DNA of 64,000 nt from NCBI GenBank assembly GCA_044867785.1, contig JBIOVM010000195.1:1-64000 (forward strand). Direction: 5' to 3'. A program made the position numbers and the translations under genes. Below, piece by piece: positions 59,499 through 64,000 of the stretch. The stretch comes from DASRDR01 sp044867785 (GTDB lineage: Bacteria; Methylomirabilota; Methylomirabilia; Rokubacteriales; DASRDR01). A model generated the notes under the pieces. The model saw only the letters and a program-made list of their open reading frames with translations, was not told the origin of the DNA and made no database searches. Within the stretch, counting starts at the first letter, position 1; each line of letters begins with the position of its first letter.

Positions 59499-61079
59499 AT
59501 GCGGCGAGGAACGCGGTGCGGTCGAGTGGTGGCAACTTTCCTGCTCGTTGGCTTGCTCGCCGGGCTCGCCCTGGCAGCGCCCGCGGCGGCAGCGCCGACG
59601 GGGACGGTCACCTTCGCGATCCCCTCGGAGCCCCCGACCGTCGACCCGGCCATCGAGGTGGCCGGGCCCGGGTATCGGGTGCTGCTCCAGCTCTACGAGG
59701 GCCTGCTCGAGTACAAGGGGAACACGACCGAGCTCGGGCCGGCGCTGGCGCAATCGTGGAGGGTCGCCCCCGACGGCACGTGGATCGAGCTGAAGCTCCG
59801 CCCCAACGCGAAGTTCCACGACGGGTCGACGCTCGACGCCGACACGGTGAAGGCGTCCATCGACCGGACGAAGGCGGTCAACCGCGGCGGCGCCTTCTTC
59901 CTGACGACGCTCAAGGAGGTCCAAGTCGTCGACCCGATGACGGTCCGCCTCGTCGCGACCCAGCCCTCGGTCTCGCTCCTCTACGGCCTGCCCAAGGTGT
60001 TCATCACGGGGAAGGCGCGCCTCGCCGACCCCGATCGCGGCGCGGCGTTCTTCGCGACCGGCGGCAACGGCACCGGGCCCTACCGCCTGACCCGGTGGGA
60101 GAAGGGCCAGCAGATCGTGCTCGACCACTTCCCGGACTACTGGCGCGGATGGGCGGGGAACCACGCCGCCCAGGTCATGCAGCGCGTGGTTCCGGCGGCG
60201 GGCACCCAGCAGCTCCTGCTGGAGCGCGGCGATGCGCACCTCGTCGTGCTCGCCTCCATCGGCATCACCCAGGACCCGAAGGAGCTGGCGGCGAAGCCGG
60301 GCGTGAAGATGGTGGAGAGCCCGGCGTTCCGGGTCACGGTCATCTCCATGAACACGCAGAAAGGGCCGCTCAAGGACGTCCGGCTCCGCAAGGCGCTCCA
60401 GGCCGCCTTCGACTACGAGGGCATGGTGCAGGTGTACAAGGGCTACGCCGAGGTGCCGAACAGCCCCATCCCCAAGGGCTTCACGGCGGCGTACGATGCG
60501 AGCCTCCCGCCGTTCAAGCGGGACATGGCGCAGGCGAAGCGGCTCCTCGCCGAGGCCGGCTACCAGGGGAAGCCCCTCACCCTCTCCTTCATCTATACGG
60601 AGACGGAGCCGCAGGCGCGCCTGGCCGGCCTTCTCATGCAGCAGTCGGTCCAGGAGCTCGGGATCACGGTGAACCTCGAGGGGAAGCCCTTCGCCACACT
60701 GGCCGCGCAGATCGCGAACCTCGAGACCGCGCCGGACATCCAGGCGACGCTGACGATGACGCCGCGGTCGGCCGATCCCGGCGAGCTCCTGCGGACGCTC
60801 TACCTGGGCGCCAATGCCGGGAAGTCCTTCAACTACTCGTGGTACGCGAGCGCCGACGTGGACCGCCTCCTCGGCGAGGCGGACCGGACCTTCGACGACG
60901 GCAAGCGCATGGCGCTGTACCGCGAGGTCGCGCGGAAGCTCATCGACGACGCGCCCTCGATCTGGGCGGCGTATCCGAAGCTCGTCGAGGTGATGCGCAA
61001 CGACGTCCAGGGTTACATCTACAGTCCGCTGAACTACAGCGGGATCTTTCCCTTCTATCCGATCTGGCTCCGGCGCTAG
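59499..61079 (+). CDS. oligopeptide/dipeptide-type ABC transporter binding protein
   Basis: 526 residues of SBP_bac_5 type: a signal peptide (about 8-33), then FAIPSEPPTVDPAIEV, YEGLLEYKGN, LRPNAKFHDGSTLDADTVKASIDR, GTGPYRLTRWEKGQ and a C-terminal YREVARKLIDDAP segment. These proteins bind peptides, nickel, opines or other small organics. The ATG at 59499 has GAGGGAG upstream and begins the signal peptide; an ATG at 59481 and a GTG at 59448 are alternatives. It is followed at 46 bases by the permease genes. Confidence 0.93.
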   Translation: MRRGTRCGRVVATFLLVGLLAGLALAAPAAAAPTGTVTFAIPSEPPTVDPAIEVAGPGYRVLLQLYEGLLEYKGNTTELGPALAQSWRVAPDGTWIELKLRPNAKFHDGSTLDADTVKASIDRTKAVNRGGAFFLTTLKEVQVVDPMTVRLVATQPSVSLLYGLPKVFITGKARLADPDRGAAFFATGGNGTGPYRLTRWEKGQQIVLDHFPDYWRGWAGNHAAQVMQRVVPAAGTQQLLLERGDAHLVVLASIGITQDPKELAAKPGVKMVESPAFRVTVISMNTQKGPLKDVRLRKALQAAFDYEGMVQVYKGYAEVPNSPIPKGFTAAYDASLPPFKRDMAQAKRLLAEAGYQGKPLTLSFIYTETEPQARLAGLLMQQSVQELGITVNLEGKPFATLAAQIANLETAPDIQATLTMTPRSADPGELLRTLYLGANAGKSFNYSWYASADVDRLLGEADRTFDDGKRMALYREVARKLIDDAPSIWAAYPKLVEVMRNDVQGYIYSPLNYSGIFPFYPIWLRR

Positions 61080-61124
61080 GGACGGCCTCCCTGTCGTCGT
61101 CGCCGGCCGGGCGGCGGGCGGGCG

Positions 61125-62141
61125 ATGTCGCTGACGGCGTTCCTGGTCCGGCGCCTCTCCGGCGTGGCCCTGGTGATCGTCGGGATCACCCTGGTCACGT
61201 TCGTCACGCTGCACATCTTCCCGGCCGATCCGGCCCGGCTTCTCGCCGGACCGGGCGCCGACGAGGGCCAGATCCACGCCATCCGGCAGGACCTCGGCCT
61301 GGACCGGCCGCTGCCCGTCCAGTACGCCCGTTACCTCCGCGATCTCCTCCACGGGAACCTCGGCCGCTCGATCCAGACCGGGCAGCCCGTCGCCGACGAC
61401 CTCGCGAAGCGGCTGCCGGCGACGCTCGAGCTGGCGGTCGTCACGATGCTCGTGTACATCGGGCTCTCCGTCCCGCTCGGGATCCTCGCCGCGGTGACCC
61501 GCGGGCGGTGGCCGGACCTCCTGATTCGCCTCGTCGCCGTCGGCGGCCTGGCCGTCCCGCCGTTCTGGCTGGGCTTCCTCCTCCAGCTCATCCTCTACCG
61601 CGAGCTGGGCTGGCTCCAGCAGGCGGTCGGGCGCATCGCCCCGAGCCTCCCGCCGCCCCCGCTCGTCACCGGCTTCTACCTCCTCGACGCCCCGCTGGCG
61701 GGCGACTGGCCGGCCCTCCGGAGCGCGGTCGTCCAGCTGATCATGCCGGTGACGTGCCTGGTGGTTTCGCGCCTGGGCGTCGGCGTCAAGCTCACGCGGA
61801 CGAGCATGCTGGAGGTGATCGGGTCCGACTACGTGCGGACGGCGCGGGCCAAGGGGCTCGCCGAGCGGGCCGTGCTCGCGCGGCACGCGCTCCGGAACGC
61901 GCTGATGCCCGTCGTCACGGCGTTCGGCGTGCAGCTCGGGTACCTGCTCGGCGGCACGCTCGTCGTGGAGGTGGTGTTCGGCTGGCCCGGTATCGGCCAG
62001 TACGCCATCGGGTCCATCACCGCGGTCGACTTCCCGGCCATCATGAGCGTCACCGTCGTGATCTCGGTGTTCTTCGTGCTCGCCAACCTCGTCGTCGACG
62101 TCCTGTACCTCTACCTCGACCCGCGGCTGCGGAGCGCCTGA
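61125..62141 (+). CDS. ABC transporter permease (DppB/OppB type)
   Basis: 338 residues with six membrane helices. An N-terminal TM is followed by an extracytoplasmic loop with GPGADEGQIHAIRQDLGLDRPLP and GRSIQTGQPVADDLAKRLPATLELA. The inner-membrane motif DYVRTARAKGLAERAVLARHALRNAL carries the EAA-like loop that docks the ATPase. It forms the inner-membrane channel with the next gene. Its stop is one base before the ATG of the second permease. Confidence 0.94.
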   Translation: MSLTAFLVRRLSGVALVIVGITLVTFVTLHIFPADPARLLAGPGADEGQIHAIRQDLGLDRPLPVQYARYLRDLLHGNLGRSIQTGQPVADDLAKRLPATLELAVVTMLVYIGLSVPLGILAAVTRGRWPDLLIRLVAVGGLAVPPFWLGFLLQLILYRELGWLQQAVGRIAPSLPPPPLVTGFYLLDAPLAGDWPALRSAVVQLIMPVTCLVVSRLGVGVKLTRTSMLEVIGSDYVRTARAKGLAERAVLARHALRNALMPVVTAFGVQLGYLLGGTLVVEVVFGWPGIGQYAIGSITAVDFPAIMSVTVVISVFFVLANLVVDVLYLYLDPRLRSA

Positions 62142-62142
62142 G

Positions 62143-62961
62143 ATGGCCGGGCCGGCGCAGCGCGCGCTGTGGGGCTGGGGAGGCGCGACCGCGGTCATCC
62201 TGGCCCTCGTCGCCCTCGCCCCGGCCCTCTCGCGCCACGACCCCAACCGGATGAACATCGCGCTCGCCCTCCGACCGCCCTCGGCCGTCCACTGGTTCGG
62301 CACCGACGAGGCCGGACGGGACATCCTGAGCCGGGTGCTCCACGGGGGCCGCGAGTCGATCACCGCCGCCCTGGTGGTCATCCTGGCGGCCCTCCTCATC
62401 GGGATCGTGGTCGGCGCGCTGTCGGGCTGGTGGCGGGGCGCGGTCGACGAGGTGCTGATGCGCGCGACCGATCTGTTCTTCGCCTTCCCGCCCCTGGTCC
62501 TGGCGATGGCCATCACGGCCGCGCTCGGGCCGAGCCTTACGAACGCCGTGATCGCGGCCATCGTCGTGTGGTGGCCCACGTACGCGCGGCTGGTCCGGGC
62601 GGAGGTGCTGCGCGTGCGGGAGAACCTCTACGTCGAGGCCGGACGCGCCCTGGGGCTCTCCGACGGCCGCCTGGTGCTCCGCCACGTGTTGCCCCAGACG
62701 TGGGGCGTGCTCAACGCCCGCGCGACGGTGGACGTCGGCTACACGATCCTGTTCATCGCCACGCTGGGCTTCGTCGGTCTCGGCTCCAAGCCCCCGACGG
62801 CCGAGTGGGGCGCCATGATCGCCGGCGCGCGCACGTACTTTCTCGACTCCTGGTGGACGATGACGTTCCCGGGCCTGGCCCTGTTCGTGACCGTGATCTG
62901 CCTGAGCCTCCTGGGCGACGCCATCAACGACACCGTCGGCCTCCGGGGCCGGAGGCTCTGA
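62143..62961 (+). CDS. ABC transporter permease (DppC/OppC type)
   Basis: 272 residues with six helices. Typical segments are HWFGTDEAGRDILSRVLHGGRESI, LYVEAGRALGLSDGRLVLRHVLPQ (EAA-type docking loop), GLGSKPPTAEWGAMI and WWTMTFPGLALFV. It pairs with the preceding permease. The ATG at 62143 follows the first permease stop by one base. No DppD or DppF ATPase gene follows; a GAF-domain gene does. Confidence 0.94.
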   Translation: MAGPAQRALWGWGGATAVILALVALAPALSRHDPNRMNIALALRPPSAVHWFGTDEAGRDILSRVLHGGRESITAALVVILAALLIGIVVGALSGWWRGAVDEVLMRATDLFFAFPPLVLAMAITAALGPSLTNAVIAAIVVWWPTYARLVRAEVLRVRENLYVEAGRALGLSDGRLVLRHVLPQTWGVLNARATVDVGYTILFIATLGFVGLGSKPPTAEWGAMIAGARTYFLDSWWTMTFPGLALFVTVICLSLLGDAINDTVGLRGRRL

Positions 62962-62981
62962 CGGACGGAGGAAAGAAGACC

Positions 62982-63512
62982 ATGGCGCGCGTGCGCGACG
63001 TCGACCCGTGGCCCCACATCACCCGCGTGGCCGAGGCCCTCATGCAGGCGGGGCAGCCGCAGGCGCTGTTCCTGGCCCTGGACCGGGCGATGGGCGCCAC
63101 CCTCGGGCATCGGCTGTTCACCGTCCTGCGCTACCACCCGGAGGCCCAGGAGACCGAGCGGCTCTACACGAGCCAGGGGGCCGCGTACCCCGTGGGTGGG
63201 CGGAAGGCGGTGCGGCCCACCCCGGCCACCGCGTGCCTCTTCGGGGAGCGGCGGCCCTACATCGGGCGGACGGCGGCGGACATCCGCGCGTCGTTCGGCG
63301 ACGCCGAGCTGATCCTCTCGCTCGGGTGCGAGTCGGTCCTGAACCTGCCCGTGGTCTTCGACGGCCGCATTCTCGGGACGGTGAACCTACTGCACGCGGC
63401 CGGCTGGTACGACGCGGGCGACGTGCCGCTCGGGCTGACCTTCGCCGCGCTGGCGGTCCCGGGCTACCTGGCAGCGGCGAGGGCAAGCTCAGTCCCGACG
63501 ACACCGCGGTAA
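62982..63512 (+). CDS. single GAF-domain protein
   Basis: 176 residues, all one GAF domain: an N-terminal helix ITRVAEALMQAGQPQALFLALDRAMG, HRLFTVLRYHPE, a loop with ATACLFGERRPYIGRTAADIR, and VLNLPVVFDGRILGTVNLLHAAGWYD. GAF domains bind small ligands or cyclic nucleotides; with no output domain, it may bind the transported substrate or act as a scavenging partner. The ATG at 62982 has a GGACGGAGGAAAG site, 20 bases after the permease stop, so it belongs to the transporter operon. Confidence 0.85.
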   Translation: MARVRDVDPWPHITRVAEALMQAGQPQALFLALDRAMGATLGHRLFTVLRYHPEAQETERLYTSQGAAYPVGGRKAVRPTPATACLFGERRPYIGRTAADIRASFGDAELILSLGCESVLNLPVVFDGRILGTVNLLHAAGWYDAGDVPLGLTFAALAVPGYLAAARASSVPTTPR

Positions 63513-63545
63513 CCTGCCGGAGCCTCGCACCTGGCTCGCGGCACC

Positions 63546-64000
63546 CTACAGCCGCTGCCGGTAGACGGCGCCGCCCTTCATCACGAGGTGAAGGCGCTCC
63601 GGATCCTGGAAGAGGCGAAGGTCGTCGAGCGGGTTGCCGGCGACCGCGATGAGGTCGGCCTCCTTGCCGGGCTCCACGGTGCCGATCCGGTCGTCGAGGC
63701 GGAGCAGCTCGGCGTTGACGCGGGTCGCCGAGAGGAGCACCTCCATCGGCGTCATGACCTGGCCCTTGAGCTCGAGCTCGAGCGGGCGATGGACCGCCAT
63801 GTCTCCGAGGAGATCGGAGCCCGAGCCGATCCTGCAGCCCGCCCGGTACGCGTGGGTGAGGCCCTCCACGCTCCGGTCCCGGGCCTGCTGGATCTTCCGC
63901 AGCTGGAGCGCGCCAATGCCGTAGCGGGCCCCCTCGCGCGCGATCGCCTCGTAGGTGGCCATCGTCGGGACGAGGTAGGCGCCGGCGTCCCGGATGGCGC
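63546..64000 (-). CDS. amidohydrolase (imidazolonepropionase-like), C-terminal part
   Basis: The visible 151 codons are the C-terminal part of a composite-barrel amidohydrolase; the N-terminus lies beyond the right edge. YLVPTMATYEAI, then RAGCRIGSGSDLLG with the catalytic aspartate, and the closing GTVEPGKEADLIAVAGNPLDDL segment are characteristic. The N-terminal HxH is out of view. It resembles the gene at 48591-49826 and is convergent with the GAF gene. The substrate is unknown. Confidence 0.85.
   Translation of the reverse strand, partial: AIRDAGAYLVPTMATYEAIAREGARYGIGALQLRKIQQARDRSVEGLTHAYRAGCRIGSGSDLLGDMAVHRPLELELKGQVMTPMEVLLSATRVNAELLRLDDRIGTVEPGKEADLIAVAGNPLDDLRLFQDPERLHLVMKGGAVYRQRL

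Noticed and set aside
57228..62579. A 1783-codon open frame on the minus strand spanning the transporter operon
   Set aside because: Only its last 307 codons (LLM oxidoreductase) look like a protein; the rest is antisense to the M24, binding-protein and permease genes and has low-complexity Arg/Asp/His-rich composition typical of GC-rich shadows.

Overview
This 64 kb window is very GC-rich (about 70 % by eye), densely packed and uninterrupted bacterial chromosome. It carries no rRNA, transposase, phage gene or CRISPR array, and one tRNA gene. The gene content is Gram-negative: TonB-dependent BtuB, a TonB-family protein, lipoproteins, Tat-type signals and a SPOR protein. The housekeeping order, the many ABC-transporter binding proteins and amidohydrolases, and an F420-type luciferase-like oxidoreductase suggest a soil or subsurface lineage such as Candidatus Rokubacteria / Methylomirabilota or a deltaproteobacterial relative. 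That placement is inference; no marker gene was compared.

Layout. 1-5 kb: a partial beta-hydroxyacid dehydrogenase, two small overlapping genes, the cell-wall recycling pair murQ-anmK and a Tat-type amidohydrolase. 5-10.8 kb: a plus-strand operon of a diiron ferritin-like protein followed by three proteins related to the activators of 2-hydroxyacyl-CoA dehydratases (COG3581-like, a double BadF/HgdC ATPase, COG3580/DUF2229-like). This is the least understood system here. 10.8-20.9 kb: redox and signalling genes: a thioredoxin-fold protein coupled to a GAF-PAS histidine kinase, a YHS protein, a GAF-GAF-GGDEF cyclase, two tandem secreted peptidoglycan-binding paralogues each behind a near-perfect sigma-54 promoter, a hemerythrin and a hybrid histidine kinase. 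21-24.9 kb: tRNA-Val(CAC), a cysteine synthase-like enzyme, a Mut7-C protein, a dihydroorotate dehydrogenase-like enzyme and RadC.

25-37 kb is a long minus-strand housekeeping run: argS, SPOR protein, hpt, ftsH, folP, cdaA, cdaR, glmM, a metzincin-type protease, a small lipoprotein, acpS, nnrD and tsaE. It joins c-di-AMP synthesis, cell-wall precursor, folate, metabolite repair and tRNA t6A functions. 37-46.8 kb is a corrinoid locus with two cobalamin riboswitches. One precedes cobU-cobT-btuF-btuC-btuD; the other precedes btuB, followed by cbiZ, cbiB and a tonB-like gene. Together they would import corrinoids, strip the lower ligand from foreign ones and re-enter them into assembly.

47-64 kb: GNAT, YqeY, a DinB-like protein, amidohydrolase, ketopantoate reductase, a polyamine-type ABC transporter with an SDR, a lower-GC TrpX-type binding protein, an LLM oxidoreductase, an M24 protein lacking most metal ligands, an oligopeptide-type transporter without ATPases in view, a GAF protein and the C-terminal part of another amidohydrolase. 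Two structural themes run through the window: a strong preference for 4-base GTGA stop/start overlaps, and a dispersed palindromic repeat with a TGACCCC core that is translated as part of at least two proteins.
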